Source of the DNA: Halarcobacter anaerophilus
GTDB taxonomy: Bacteria > Campylobacterota > Campylobacteria > Campylobacterales > Arcobacteraceae
Direction of reading: 5' to 3'
Length of the DNA: 64,000 nt
Assembly (NCBI RefSeq): GCF_006459125.1
Contig: NZ_CP041070.1
Coordinates: 2,790,001-2,854,000, forward strand
The notes under the pieces are model-generated. The model had not been told where the DNA came from and ran no database searches. It saw only the letters and a program-made list of their open reading frames with translations. This document shows, piece by piece, positions 53,478-62,998 of this stretch (position 1 is its first letter; every line of letters begins with the position of its first letter). Made by a program: the position numbers and the translations under genes.

Positions 53478-55358
53478 GTGTTGAAAATAAATGCTCAGAT
53501 TAAACCATATACAACTCCAAATGAATGTGGAGATTTTTATGATTTTATTGAACTTGATAAATATTTTTTATTAGTTATAGGAGATATAGGAGGACACGGT
53601 AGTCCCAGAGTCTATAATATTGCAACAAAAATAAGAGAGTTAATAGAAAAAAACAAAAAAGAGAGCCTAAAAGAGTTATTAACCTTGATACACTCTCAAG
53701 ATTATTTAAAAACCAACGGTATGGCCATTTTTTTGGCTCAAGTCTATAAAGAACTTCCAATAATGAGTTATTGTGCTATAGGAAATACAAAATCTTTTCT
53801 TTATAGAGAGAAAAACTTTATTCACCTTAAATCTCAAAGCGGAATTTTAGGTTATGATATACCAAGAACTATTAAAACAAATCTGATAAAGCTTTTAAAA
53901 AACGATACGCTTATAATATCTACAGACGGTGTAAGTTTGCATGATTCGCAAATAGAACCTCTTTTAAGAAGTGTAAAAGATATAAACATTCTTCCAAAAA
54001 AAATTGTAGCTAACTACGGGAAAAAAGATGATGACAGCCTTTGCTTTATAATAAAATTCGAAAATCTAAAAAATAAAAACTTTTCTGCAAAATTTCAAGA
54101 AGAGAACTTACAGATAAATAGTCTTAGAGGAAATAAAAGAGCTATAAAAAACTTTAATAAACACTCCCTTGACAAAACATATAAAAATGCAATTATAAAA
54201 GAGAAAAAAAGCAGTAATATCCATAATATAAAACTTTTAGACAATGATAACCTGATAGTTGAAAATCTTCAAAAAAAACTTCTGAATTTTAGTATTGACA
54301 AACTTGATTCAATAGTTAATTTCGGAGAAAAAAGTAAAGTAAAAATAAAAACATTTTTAACGGAAGCTTTAAATTATTCAAGCGTTGATATATATTTAGA
54401 TGAAAACCTGCTTCAATTATATATACACAATATCAAACCCTTGGCAAAAACTTTAGACTTCTTATTTAACAATTTTTATATTTTCAAAGATAATAGCTGC
54501 ATAATACATATAAGATTTAACGGGCATTTAAATAGTCAAAATATTGATATCCTCGTTTTAAAAGAGATGTTGGAACTTGGTTTAAATGATGAAGATTATC
54601 GTAAATTAAAACAAACTCAAGAGAACTTAGATAAACTGGCAAAACAGTCAAAACTGGCATCAATGGGAGAAATGATCGGTAATATTGCCCACCAATGGAG
54701 ACAGCCTTTAAGTGTAATCTCAACAATTGCAACAGGAATAGAGGTAAAGAAAAAATTTGATACCCTTGATGATACGGATCTTGAAAAAGAGATGGACTCC
54801 ATAATGAAACAGGTAAATTATCTATCTCATACTATAGATGATTTTAAAAACTTTATTAAAGGAGACAGAGAGTTTCTTCCTATTAGTATAAAACAGGTAC
54901 TTGAAGACACTATTTCATTAGTAGAAGCTAGTCTTAAAAACAACTATATAACTCTTATAACCGATATATCCCATGATATTAAAATTGAAGGGAATAAAAA
55001 CGAACTAGAGCAGGCTTTAATAAATATTATAAATAACTCAAAAGATGTGTTAAAAGAGTCTTCAAAAGAGGATAAGTATATTTTCATCTCTGCAAAAAAA
55101 ATAGAAGATGACAATTTGGAAATTAAGATTTTAGATAACGGTGGAGGGATAGACGAAAACATAATAGGAAGAATTTTTGAACCCTATTTTACGACAAAAC
55201 ACCAATCTGTTGGAACAGGTTTAGGTCTTTCTATGGCAGAAAAAATTTTAAGAGAAAGATATAATGCCTCAATAGAAGCCAATAATGAAGAGTTTGTTTA
55301 TAAAAAAGCTAAATACAAAGGAGCTTGTTTTACAATAATTTTTCCAGTAAATTCTTAA
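53478..55358 (+). CDS. RsbX/SpoIIE-type phosphatase fused to a histidine kinase
   Basis: 626 residues, no TM helix. About 1-192 are a PP2C phosphatase of the RsbX/SpoIIE kind: Asp19 in CGDFYDF, Asp36 in GDIGGHG, Asp150 in STDGV and the acidic cluster KKDDDSLCF (about 182-190). A poorly conserved middle (200-375) is followed by a coiled coil and a HisKA helix with His405 in NIAHQWRQPL. The HATPase domain has NIINNSKDVL, DNGGGIDENIIGRIFEPYFTT and GTGLGLSMAEK. RsbX resets stressosomes by dephosphorylating RsbR and RsbS; joining it to a kinase in one chain is unusual. The start is GTG 53478 or TTG 53481, directly after rsbT. No response regulator is adjacent. Confidence 0.88.
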   Translation: MLKINAQIKPYTTPNECGDFYDFIELDKYFLLVIGDIGGHGSPRVYNIATKIRELIEKNKKESLKELLTLIHSQDYLKTNGMAIFLAQVYKELPIMSYCAIGNTKSFLYREKNFIHLKSQSGILGYDIPRTIKTNLIKLLKNDTLIISTDGVSLHDSQIEPLLRSVKDINILPKKIVANYGKKDDDSLCFIIKFENLKNKNFSAKFQEENLQINSLRGNKRAIKNFNKHSLDKTYKNAIIKEKKSSNIHNIKLLDNDNLIVENLQKKLLNFSIDKLDSIVNFGEKSKVKIKTFLTEALNYSSVDIYLDENLLQLYIHNIKPLAKTLDFLFNNFYIFKDNSCIIHIRFNGHLNSQNIDILVLKEMLELGLNDEDYRKLKQTQENLDKLAKQSKLASMGEMIGNIAHQWRQPLSVISTIATGIEVKKKFDTLDDTDLEKEMDSIMKQVNYLSHTIDDFKNFIKGDREFLPISIKQVLEDTISLVEASLKNNYITLITDISHDIKIEGNKNELEQALINIINNSKDVLKESSKEDKYIFISAKKIEDDNLEIKILDNGGGIDENIIGRIFEPYFTTKHQSVGTGLGLSMAEKILRERYNASIEANNEEFVYKKAKYKGACFTIIFPVNS

Positions 55359-55418
55359 TTTTTAGAAAATTATATATTTAATTTATAATTTTTACGATAA
55401 AATCCTTCTTTCTTTTAA

Positions 55419-55506
55419 AGACAGGTGCTTGAGCGGTCGAAAAGGTACGCCTGGAACGCGTATGTAGTGAAAACTACCGAGGGTTCGAATCCCTTCTTGT
55501 CTGCCA
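55419..55506 (+). tRNA. tRNA-Ser (anticodon GGA)
   Basis: 88 bases including an encoded CCA (55504-55506). The 7-bp acceptor stem AGACAGG / CTTGTCT has one G-T pair and discriminator G. The anticodon stem is TACGC / GCGTA with loop CTGGAAC (anticodon GGA at 55453-55455). The long variable arm of serine tRNAs (GTAGT / ACTAC) and the T loop GGTTCGAAT are present. A TATAAT at 55384-55389 may be its -10 box. It converges with nuoN. Confidence 0.97.
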
Positions 55507-55517
55507 GAAAATTTAGC

Positions 55518-55536
55518 TACTAGGAAAATCCTAGTA
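55518..55536. terminator. Hairpin at the nuoN stop, between nuoN and tRNA-Ser
   Basis: Perfect 8-bp stem TACTAGGA / TCCTAGTA with a 3-base loop. It includes the nuoN stop codon (TAG, 55531-55533) and begins 12 bases after the tRNA CCA. On the minus strand it is followed by GCTAAATTTTC. It probably ends nuo transcription and perhaps the tRNA transcript. Confidence 0.6.
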
Positions 55537-57018
55537 ACCTGAAATTTGTACGTAATACGAAATTATATTTAATAAAGGTTCTACAAAGAAAATTGAAAAT
55601 ATAGTTACGATTGCACAAAATCCTATCAAAGTCTTAACAGCAGTTGTACTATTTGCCATATATTCTATATTGTTGTTTTCTACTGGCTCTTTTAAAAACA
55701 TATAAACTATCGGTTTTAAGTAATAGTATGCAGCAATTGCAGAGTTTATAGCCATAATCAAAGCTAAAATAATATATCCGGCATTTACGGCACTTCCGAT
55801 TAAATACATTTTCCCCCAGAAAAGTGCAAAAGGAGGAACTCCTGCTAATGATAAGAAAAAAAGTCCCATCATTGAAGCTGTAAAAGGTGAGACTTTTATA
55901 AGACCTGAATATTTTTCCAAAGAGTGGTCACTGCTTAACTCCTTTGATTTATCTCTATTAAGCCAAAGCATTGTAAATGCCCCTAAATTTGTAATGAAAA
56001 ACATAATCCAATACAAAAACAAAGAGTTCGTAGCTTGTGTAGTTCCTATTAAAACAGCCCCCATTGCAAAACCTGCATTAGAGATAGATGAATAAGCCAA
56101 CATTCTTTTTATATCAGTTTGAAGAAGTGCTATAATATTAGGAATAGTCATTGTTAAAACAACTGTTGCATAAAGAATAATCTCTACATATATATCACCG
56201 CTTGCTAAAAAAATCTCAAAAAATCTTAAAGCTACCACAAATCCCGCTATTTTCGGAACAACTGATAAAAATCCCGCCAAAGTTGCAGTTGAGCCTTCAT
56301 ATACATCTGCAACCCAAGTGTGATAAGGAACTAAAGAAAGCTTAAATCCTATAGCACCTAAAAGAAACACCACTCCAAGTAAAATTACGGGGTAATTTTC
56401 GAAATTCGAATTTGTAAGTATTTCTGAAATTTGTCCAAGTTCAACTGTGCCCGTAACTGCATAAAAAAGAGTAGAACCAAAAGCAAAAAATGCTGTAGCT
56501 AAAGCTCCCATAGTAAAATATTTGATTGCAGCTTCTATTGCATTTTTTCTGTTATGCATAGCAATCAAGGTGTATAAAGCCATTGAAGCAGTCTCTAATC
56601 CCACAAAAATCAAAATCAAAGAATCAGAACTTACCATAAATTGAAATCCTGCAACTACAAATAAATAAAGAGCAAAATATTCAGGATATCTAAACTCTTG
56701 AAATCTTAATTTACTCATAGTTGTAAAAATAAACAATATTGAGGCAAATACCATAATAGCTTGAGAAAGTATTGAAATACCGTCAACCAGCATTAAATCA
56801 AAGAAACCTCTTACATCTCCTGAATATCCTATTAAAGTACCTAAATCTACTAATAAAAAAAGTATTGTCAGCATAATATATAAAGATTTATCAAGATTTC
56901 TATTTACCAAATCTACACATAAAATTACAAGGGCACCTATTATTGCCATAAGCATTGGTACGATTGTCGCAAAATTTAAACTAGCAAAATCAATTACTAC
57001 AGATGGAATACTAGTCAT
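55531..57018 (-). CDS. nuoN: NADH-quinone oxidoreductase subunit N
   Basis: Antiporter-like membrane subunit of complex I, 495 residues and about 14 TM helices. Family features: [23 protein letters not shown] (Glu of TM5), [11 protein letters not shown], the broken-helix region [19 protein letters not shown] with the conserved Lys/His and [19 protein letters not shown]. The C-terminus is typical. It overlaps nuoM by 8 bases and is the last gene of the nuo operon; its stop codon lies in a hairpin. In Campylobacterota this complex often takes electrons from flavodoxin or ferredoxin and not NADH; nuoE/nuoF are outside this window, so that cannot be judged here. Confidence 0.97.
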   Translation of the reverse strand: MTSIPSVVIDFASLNFATIVPMLMAIIGALVILCVDLVNRNLDKSLYIMLTILFLLVDLGTLIGYSGDVRGFFDLMLVDGISILSQAIMVFASILFIFTTMSKLRFQEFRYPEYFALYLFVVAGFQFMVSSDSLILIFVGLETASMALYTLIAMHNRKNAIEAAIKYFTMGALATAFFAFGSTLFYAVTGTVELGQISEILTNSNFENYPVILLGVVFLLGAIGFKLSLVPYHTWVADVYEGSTATLAGFLSVVPKIAGFVVALRFFEIFLASGDIYVEIILYATVVLTMTIPNIIALLQTDIKRMLAYSSISNAGFAMGAVLIGTTQATNSLFLYWIMFFITNLGAFTMLWLNRDKSKELSSDHSLEKYSGLIKVSPFTASMMGLFFLSLAGVPPFALFWGKMYLIGSAVNAGYIILALIMAINSAIAAYYYLKPIVYMFLKEPVENNNIEYMANSTTAVKTLIGFCAIVTIFSIFFVEPLLNIISYYVQISGY

Positions 57019-58543
57019 TTTTCACCTCCCCAATGCTGTTTGACTCTAAGAGTCTGACCTTTGTTGATTGATTAACAGCTTTTATCTGCATAACTTCAAC
57101 AAGTTGTGAGACTGATTTATCTACAGGCTTAAGTATAGGTTTCGGATAAACCCCCAAAATAATCACAACTGCAATAAGAGGAACCAAAGCTGCTATTTCA
57201 CGTCCTTTTATATCTTGAAGTTTTCTATTCTCTTCATTTGTAATAGGACCGAAAAAAGATTTTTTATAAAGAACAAGCATATAAACTGCCCCTAAAATAA
57301 TTGTAAGACCTGCAATAACAGTAAGTACAGGTGAGACTTTGAAAAATCCTATTAATGATAAGAACTCACCTACAAATCCGATAGTCAAAGGAAGTCCGAT
57401 TGAAGCCATCAGCATAATTCCGAAAATAGTTGCATATTTAGGCATTACCAAAGCAAGTCCTCCAAAATCTTTCATCATCTTAGTATGACGTCTGTCATAA
57501 ATAACACCGACTAACATAAACAATCCTCCCGATACTACCCCGTGAGAAATCATTAGAAAAATTGAACCGCCGATACCTTCAACATTTAGTGCAAAAATCC
57601 CTAAAATTATTACACCCATATGTGAAACCGATGAGTAAGCGATTACTTGTTTCATATCTTCTTGTGCATAAGCAACCATTGCCGTATAAATAATAGCAAT
57701 CAAAGCTAAAATTGCCATCGGTATTGTAAAATAGACAGAAGCATCAGGAAAAAGAGGTAATGAAAATCTTACGAATCCGTAAGTACCCATTTTAAGTAAA
57801 ACTGCCGCAAGTATTACAGAACCTATTGTTGGTGCCTGACCGTGTGCATAAGGAAGCCAGGTATGAAAAGGAAACATTGGAACTTTGATTGCAAAACCTG
57901 CAAAAAAAGCAACAAATAACCAAAGTTGCATATCAAAAGGAAGTACAAGCATATTCCAATCTAAAATACTAAAACTCCAGTTTCCTGTTGTCTGATAATA
58001 AACATATCCAAGATACAACATACCCACAAGCATTACTAAAGAACCAAAGAATGTATATAAGAAGAATTTAATTGCCGCATAAATTCTAAGCTGACCACCC
58101 CAAGCTCCTATGATATAAAGCATCGGTACAAGCGACAATTCCCAGAAAAGATAGAAAATAATAGCATCTAAAGCAACAAAAACTCCGACCATTGTCATTT
58201 CTAAAAACAGAATCGTAATAATAAGATGTTTTAGATTTCTTTTTTCGGTTAATCCTATTACAGATATCATTGTCATAAAAGTAGTCATAATAACCAAAAA
58301 TAAAGAGATACCGTCAATTCCCACTAAATAGTTTATTCCGTATGACTCGATTATAGGAATTATTTCGGTAAACTGCATATCAGCTATACTGCTGTCAAAG
58401 TTTGTCCACATAAAAACTGTCAATACAAACTCAATTGCAGTTACCAAAATTGCATACATTCTAATAGAATCATTTTTTACTAAAAATCCTATCAAAGCTG
58501 CAAATGCTGGGAAAAATATTAAAATTGATAAAATATGTTCCAT
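57011..58543 (-). CDS. nuoM: NADH-quinone oxidoreductase subunit M
   Basis: Second antiporter-like proton channel subunit, 510 residues, about 14 TM helices. Conserved segments are [22 protein letters not shown] (proton-channel Glu), [22 protein letters not shown] (Lys and discontinuous helix), [18 protein letters not shown] and [12 protein letters not shown]. After about residue 480 there is a charged cytoplasmic tail ([13 protein letters not shown]). ATG 58543 lies 12 bases after the nuoL stop. Order L-M-N is as in nearly all bacterial nuo operons. Confidence 0.98.
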   Translation of the reverse strand: MEHILSILIFFPAFAALIGFLVKNDSIRMYAILVTAIEFVLTVFMWTNFDSSIADMQFTEIIPIIESYGINYLVGIDGISLFLVIMTTFMTMISVIGLTEKRNLKHLIITILFLEMTMVGVFVALDAIIFYLFWELSLVPMLYIIGAWGGQLRIYAAIKFFLYTFFGSLVMLVGMLYLGYVYYQTTGNWSFSILDWNMLVLPFDMQLWLFVAFFAGFAIKVPMFPFHTWLPYAHGQAPTIGSVILAAVLLKMGTYGFVRFSLPLFPDASVYFTIPMAILALIAIIYTAMVAYAQEDMKQVIAYSSVSHMGVIILGIFALNVEGIGGSIFLMISHGVVSGGLFMLVGVIYDRRHTKMMKDFGGLALVMPKYATIFGIMLMASIGLPLTIGFVGEFLSLIGFFKVSPVLTVIAGLTIILGAVYMLVLYKKSFFGPITNEENRKLQDIKGREIAALVPLIAVVIILGVYPKPILKPVDKSVSQLVEVMQIKAVNQSTKVRLLESNSIGEVKND

Positions 58544-58555
58544 CTACTTAACCCC

Positions 58556-60487
58556 TTACTTCGCAATTCCAAGTGCTACAAGAAGGACTAATAACACTGT
58601 AATACCTAAAACCATCAATCTCAATGAAGTTGATAAATTACCACTTTGCATAACTCTACTTTTATCTCCGCTTTTATAAATAACTTTTGCAATACCGTCA
58701 ACAATTGCATCAACAATCTTAAGATCAATTTTTTTCCATGAAAATCTAGAGAGTGCCAAATAAGGTCTGTTTATAACATATGCTATAAAATGCGGCATAA
58801 AATATTGATTTGCCAATATTTTATAACAAGGTCTGTTTTTAAGTTTTTCACTAAAAAAGGTTCCGTCTTTTTTAAACTTAAATACGGCAAAAGCAATACC
58901 GCTTAATGCAATTCCCAAAGTTACGACCAATAAAACCCAAAAAGTTCCGTTTGATACATGAATATGAAGTTCAGGAAGAAGTTTTGTCGCCATTTCAATA
59001 AACGGTTCTTTAAAAAATCCTGCAACAACCGCTAAAATAGCAAGAGGTGTCATTGCTGCAATTACATAAGATTGAGCCTCATGAGGATGATTGCCTTTTT
59101 CATGAAAATTCTCTTTTCCGTGAAATACATACATAATAAGTCTAAATGAATAAAAAGCAGTTAATCCGGCAGTTATCCAAAGAATAGCCCATAAAATATA
59201 TGAATGGGTTCCAAAAGCAACTTCCAAAATCAAATCTTTTGAAAAGAATCCTGAAAAAGGAAAGATTCCCGCAAGTGCTATTGATGCAAGCGTCATAATA
59301 ATAGAAGTTCCTTTCATATATTTATGAAGTCCACCCATCTTTTTAATATTTATTTCATCATTAAGTGCATGCATAACATTTCCTGCACCTAAGAAAAGAA
59401 CTGATTTGAAAAAAGCGTGAGTAGCAAGATGAAAAAGTGCCACCCAGTAAGCACCCAAACCTGCTGCTACAAACATATACCCAAGTTGAGACAGGGTTGA
59501 AAAAGCAATGATTTTTTTAATATTTGTTGCAACTAATGCCATTAAAGCTGCTCCAATAGCAACAGCTGCTCCAAGGGTTGCTATAAAATATCCGACTTCA
59601 GGAACTATAGTATAAATCTCATTTGCCCTAATTACTAAATAAACTCCTGCCGTTACCATTGTTGCTGCGTGAATAAGTGCAGATACGGGAGTCGGTCCTT
59701 CCATTGCATTTGCAAGCCATTGATTAAGAGGAAATTGTGCAGATTTACCCATAGCACCTATAAAAAGGAAAATTCCTATGGCTACGATTACACTACTGTC
59801 AAGATTACTTATATTTGCAAAAACCTCATCATATTGTAAAGAGCCTAGATTCCAATAAATAAGAAAAATTCCAACTAACATTCCAAGGTCACCCACTCTG
59901 TTTGAAATAAATGCCTCATTTGCCGCATAAGCAGGAGAAATTGAAGAGAAAGGAGATAATGTTGAAAACGGTGAGTTATAGATATCTTTTGTTAAAGGTT
60001 TATCTTCTCTATGGTACCAAAATCCAATTAACAGCCAAGAACAAAGTCCAACACCTTCCCAACCTATAAATAATCCTGCAAAGTTATCAGACATAACCAA
60101 TATCATCATTGAGAAAACAAATGCCGAAAGGTAAGAGAAATATCTGTTATATGAATTATCGTGAACCATATATCCCATAGAGTGAATATGAACCATTGTT
60201 GAAACAATAGTAACTACTACCATCATGGTAACGCTTACTTGGTCAACAACAAAACCAAAAGGAATACTCATATTACCGATTGCAATCCAATCTAAAAGTT
60301 TTACATGAACTATAGAGTCCGTCGTATAAATATATTGCAGCAATATCAAAGATGCCACCATTGATACGCCTAAAAGAAGTGAAGTAATAATTCCCGTGAA
60401 AACCATTTTAGGTCTCATTGCAAGACTTCCAGCAATCAAAGAACCTAAAAGAGGGGCAAAAAGTGCTATATATAAATATTTTTCCAT
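58556..60487 (-). CDS. nuoL: NADH-quinone oxidoreductase subunit L
   Basis: Most distal proton-pumping subunit of complex I, 643 residues. Conserved stretches are IHSMGYMVHD, FAGLFIGWEGVGLCSWLLIGFW (about 140-160), FISNRVGDLGMLVG, GKSAQFPLNQWLANAMEGPTPVSALIHAATMVTAGVYL and FFKSVLFLGAGNVMHAL. The long amphipathic lateral helix and final TM helix are expected in the last ~130 residues (YKILANQYFMPHFI...). The SPFSTLSPFSSISPAYAAN insert before the FISNRVGD block is Ser/Pro-rich. nuoK ends 2 bases upstream. Confidence 0.98.
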   Translation of the reverse strand: MEKYLYIALFAPLLGSLIAGSLAMRPKMVFTGIITSLLLGVSMVASLILLQYIYTTDSIVHVKLLDWIAIGNMSIPFGFVVDQVSVTMMVVVTIVSTMVHIHSMGYMVHDNSYNRYFSYLSAFVFSMMILVMSDNFAGLFIGWEGVGLCSWLLIGFWYHREDKPLTKDIYNSPFSTLSPFSSISPAYAANEAFISNRVGDLGMLVGIFLIYWNLGSLQYDEVFANISNLDSSVIVAIGIFLFIGAMGKSAQFPLNQWLANAMEGPTPVSALIHAATMVTAGVYLVIRANEIYTIVPEVGYFIATLGAAVAIGAALMALVATNIKKIIAFSTLSQLGYMFVAAGLGAYWVALFHLATHAFFKSVLFLGAGNVMHALNDEINIKKMGGLHKYMKGTSIIMTLASIALAGIFPFSGFFSKDLILEVAFGTHSYILWAILWITAGLTAFYSFRLIMYVFHGKENFHEKGNHPHEAQSYVIAAMTPLAILAVVAGFFKEPFIEMATKLLPELHIHVSNGTFWVLLVVTLGIALSGIAFAVFKFKKDGTFFSEKLKNRPCYKILANQYFMPHFIAYVINRPYLALSRFSWKKIDLKIVDAIVDGIAKVIYKSGDKSRVMQSGNLSTSLRLMVLGITVLLVLLVALGIAK

Positions 60488-60489
60488 TA

Positions 60490-60789
60490 TTACCCTTTCA
60501 TACTTTGTAGATTGTCAAGATCAATTGTTCCTCTTTTTTTATAAAGCAGAATCAATAAACCAAGTCCTACCGCAACTTCACTTGCAGCTATTGCAATTAT
60601 AAAAAACGCAAACATCTGTCCTGTTAAATCTCCGTAAAATTTTGATATAGCGGCAAGAGCTACATTTACTGCATTTAACATTATTTCCGTAGAAAAGAAA
60701 AGCATAAGCAGATTTTTTCTTCTGATTACACCTACCATTCCCAATAAAAATAGAATTGCAGATAAAATTAAATAGGCATTTAAACTCAT
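60490..60789 (-). CDS. nuoK: NADH-quinone oxidoreductase subunit K
   Basis: 99-residue membrane subunit with three TM helices, homologous to ND4L. The conserved Glu residues lie in LFFSTEIMLNAVNVAL (about 28-43) and IIAIAASEVAVGLGLLILLYK (about 65-85). Length is exactly that of the family. ATG 60789 overlaps the nuoJ stop by 4 bases (ATGA), coupling translation of the two subunits, and nuoL follows after 2 bases. Confidence 0.98.
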   Translation of the reverse strand: MSLNAYLILSAILFLLGMVGVIRRKNLLMLFFSTEIMLNAVNVALAAISKFYGDLTGQMFAFFIIAIAASEVAVGLGLLILLYKKRGTIDLDNLQSMKG

Positions 60790-61361
60790 TTATTATCCTT
60801 TTTTAGAGTTTGTGACTCTAAGGCATCAATCTCTTCTTCAGTAAGTTCAGAATATGAAATATCCATTTTTTTCCCTGCTAAAATAATTCCACCTATCATA
60901 GCAACAAGTAACATTACTGCCGCAACTTCAAAAGGTATTAAATATTTAGTAAATAAAACAACTCCGACATCTTGTGCATTTCCCCATTCAGGATGAACAG
61001 GATATTGAGCCTCTATATTTGAGTTTACTATAGGAGCTACGAAAATCAATACAATAACAAGCGCAGAAATTCCGCTTAACAAAAACATAAGTTTCGGATT
61101 GTTTATTCTCTCTTTTACTACAGATAAAGCATCAAAAAACATCATACCAAAAGCATACAGTGCCATTACGGCTCCCGTATAAACTACTATCTGTACAGCT
61201 CCTAGAAAATCAGCATCAAGCAAAAAGAAGAAAGCTGAAATAAAGATCATTCCCGCGGCTAATGAACTTAAGGCATATAATGAATTATTAGTAAAGACTG
61301 TTATACCAAACATAACAATCGTCAAAATTGAAAATAGATAAAAAGCAACTATTTCAAACAT
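60786..61361 (-). CDS. nuoJ: NADH-quinone oxidoreductase subunit J
   Basis: 191-residue membrane subunit (ND6 homologue) with five TM helices. Marked by LYALSSLAAGMIFISAFFFLLDADFLGAVQIVVYTGAVMALYAFGMMF-type sequence at about 27-75, whose pi-bulge helix (VVYTGAVMALYAF) is the family signature. The C-terminal ~30 residues are charged and cytoplasmic (ELTEEEIDALESQTLKK). It starts 9 bases after nuoI and overlaps nuoK by 4 bases. Confidence 0.97.
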   Translation of the reverse strand: MFEIVAFYLFSILTIVMFGITVFTNNSLYALSSLAAGMIFISAFFFLLDADFLGAVQIVVYTGAVMALYAFGMMFFDALSVVKERINNPKLMFLLSGISALVIVLIFVAPIVNSNIEAQYPVHPEWGNAQDVGVVLFTKYLIPFEVAAVMLLVAMIGGIILAGKKMDISYSELTEEEIDALESQTLKKDNK

Positions 61362-61370
61362 CTCTTCTCC

Positions 61371-61994
61371 TTAATAAGATAATGGAGTTTTCTTGATTTT
61401 TTCATCTGCATCAGGCGATACAGCACCAAAACCAGGATACTCTTTTTGCTCTTTTAATTTATCAAGAGGAGTTAATAAATCCTCTTTTAATACAAAATGG
61501 GCTCTTTGTTCACTTGCATTTTCATATCTTCCTGCGTGAACAATCGCAAGTTCGGGACAAACTTCGGCACAATATCCGCAAAAAATACATCTTCCCAGAT
61601 TTATTGAATACTCCATTACCTCTTTTCTAGAGTTTTCATCAATTTTTGTCTCCATTCGAATACAGTTTGAAATACAGATTTTTTCACATAAACCACAACC
61701 GATACATCTGTTTTCCCCTGATTCCAAAAGAGCTAAAAGTTTGTGAACTGCCCTATATCTAGGTCCTATTGGAAGTTTTTCGGCAGGATATTGCACAGTA
61801 TGCATTTCACCTTTGAAAAGGGCTCCTGTCATCATATTCCACACAATTTTAAGACCTACGAAAAGTTCGCCTTTTACAGATCTTTTTACAATCTGTTTAA
61901 ACTCTTCCCATCCGGTTTTAGGATATTCGTCTTCCAAAACATTAATATATTCCCCCATACTAATATTTCTATCTTTTAATTTGTCTAATCCCAT
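61371..61994 (-). CDS. nuoI: NADH-quinone oxidoreductase subunit I
   Basis: Peripheral-arm subunit holding clusters N6a and N6b next to the quinone site. 207 residues with two ferredoxin motifs, [15 protein letters not shown] (about 97-111) and [13 protein letters not shown] (about 136-148). These give two [4Fe-4S] clusters. The N-terminal ~90 residues include the amphipathic membrane-binding part ([18 protein letters not shown]). The C-terminal 50 residues are longer than in E. coli (180). It lies 9 bases from nuoH and nuoJ on each side. Confidence 0.97.
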   Translation of the reverse strand: MGLDKLKDRNISMGEYINVLEDEYPKTGWEEFKQIVKRSVKGELFVGLKIVWNMMTGALFKGEMHTVQYPAEKLPIGPRYRAVHKLLALLESGENRCIGCGLCEKICISNCIRMETKIDENSRKEVMEYSINLGRCIFCGYCAEVCPELAIVHAGRYENASEQRAHFVLKEDLLTPLDKLKEQKEYPGFGAVSPDADEKIKKTPLSY

Positions 61995-62003
61995 TTATAA
62001 CTC

Positions 62004-62996
62004 CTAAAACATCATTACAAAACCTGTAATCAAAATATTGATTACGGCTAAAGGCATTAAAATTTTCCAGCACAGCCACATAAGTTGGTCGGGTCTAATA
62101 TGAGGCCAAGCAGCTCTAGTCCATAAAAAGAAGAAAATCAATACCATTACTTTTAATATAATTGCTAAACCGCCGGGGATAAACCATAAGTCATTGAAAC
62201 CTCCAAGAAAGATTAGAGAGACTATAAAACTTATTGTAAAAAGGTTTGCATATTCACCTATAAAAAACATACCCCATCTCATACCTGAATATTCCGTTGC
62301 ATAACCTGCAACGATTTCAGCTTCATGTTCAAGCAAATCAAAAGGTGTTCTGTTTGTTTCTGCAAAACCTGCAATCAGAAAAAGAACGAAAGCCAAAGGT
62401 TGAGACCAGATTAACCAATCTGAGAAACCTCCTGCTTGATAAGCATTTATATCAATTAACGATAAAGAACCTACTAACATAAGAGGTGCTAAAAGAGCAA
62501 GACCTGAAACTACTTCATAAGACAAAAGTTGAATAGCTGTTCTAGCCCCACCTAATAAAGACCATTTATTTGCACTACTCATACCTCCTAAAAGAGGTCC
62601 GTAAAGTCCAACCGAAGCAACTCCCATTACAAAAAGAATCCCTACGTTAATATCTGATAAAATAGGTCTTACGGTATACCCGAAAAGTTCAAATTCAGGA
62701 AAGAAAGGAACTGCCGACATTGCAATAAATGCAGTTGAAGCTGTAATCAAAGGTGCAATTTTAAATACAGGTCTAGCCGCATTTTGAGGGACAAAGTCCT
62801 CTTTCATAAAAAGTTTTATACCATCTGCTGCTATTTGTAAAACCCCTTGAGGACCTACATTCATAGGTCCGAGTCTTCTTTGCATAAATGCTAAAATTTT
62901 TCTCTCTATATATGTAGTAAATCCGGCAATTGCCGAAAATACCGCTAATATAACTATAGCTTTTATAATAGTCTCAATAATAAATCCTGTTTCCAT
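62004..62996 (-). CDS. nuoH: NADH-quinone oxidoreductase subunit H
   Basis: ND1 homologue forming part of the quinone chamber, 330 residues with eight TM helices. Signatures are YIERKILAFMQRRLGPMNVGPQG (about 27-50), KLFMKEDFVPQNA, GGMSSANKWSLLGGARTAIQLLSYEVV (about 137-163) and GFAETNRTPFDLLEHEAEIVAGYATEYSGMRWGMFF with the invariant Glu/Arg cluster (about 208-245). The ATG lies 2 bases after the nuoG stop. No unusual features. Confidence 0.98.
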   Translation of the reverse strand: METGFIIETIIKAIVILAVFSAIAGFTTYIERKILAFMQRRLGPMNVGPQGVLQIAADGIKLFMKEDFVPQNAARPVFKIAPLITASTAFIAMSAVPFFPEFELFGYTVRPILSDINVGILFVMGVASVGLYGPLLGGMSSANKWSLLGGARTAIQLLSYEVVSGLALLAPLMLVGSLSLIDINAYQAGGFSDWLIWSQPLAFVLFLIAGFAETNRTPFDLLEHEAEIVAGYATEYSGMRWGMFFIGEYANLFTISFIVSLIFLGGFNDLWFIPGGLAIILKVMVLIFFFLWTRAAWPHIRPDQLMWLCWKILMPLAVINILITGFVMMF

Positions 62997-62998
62997 TA

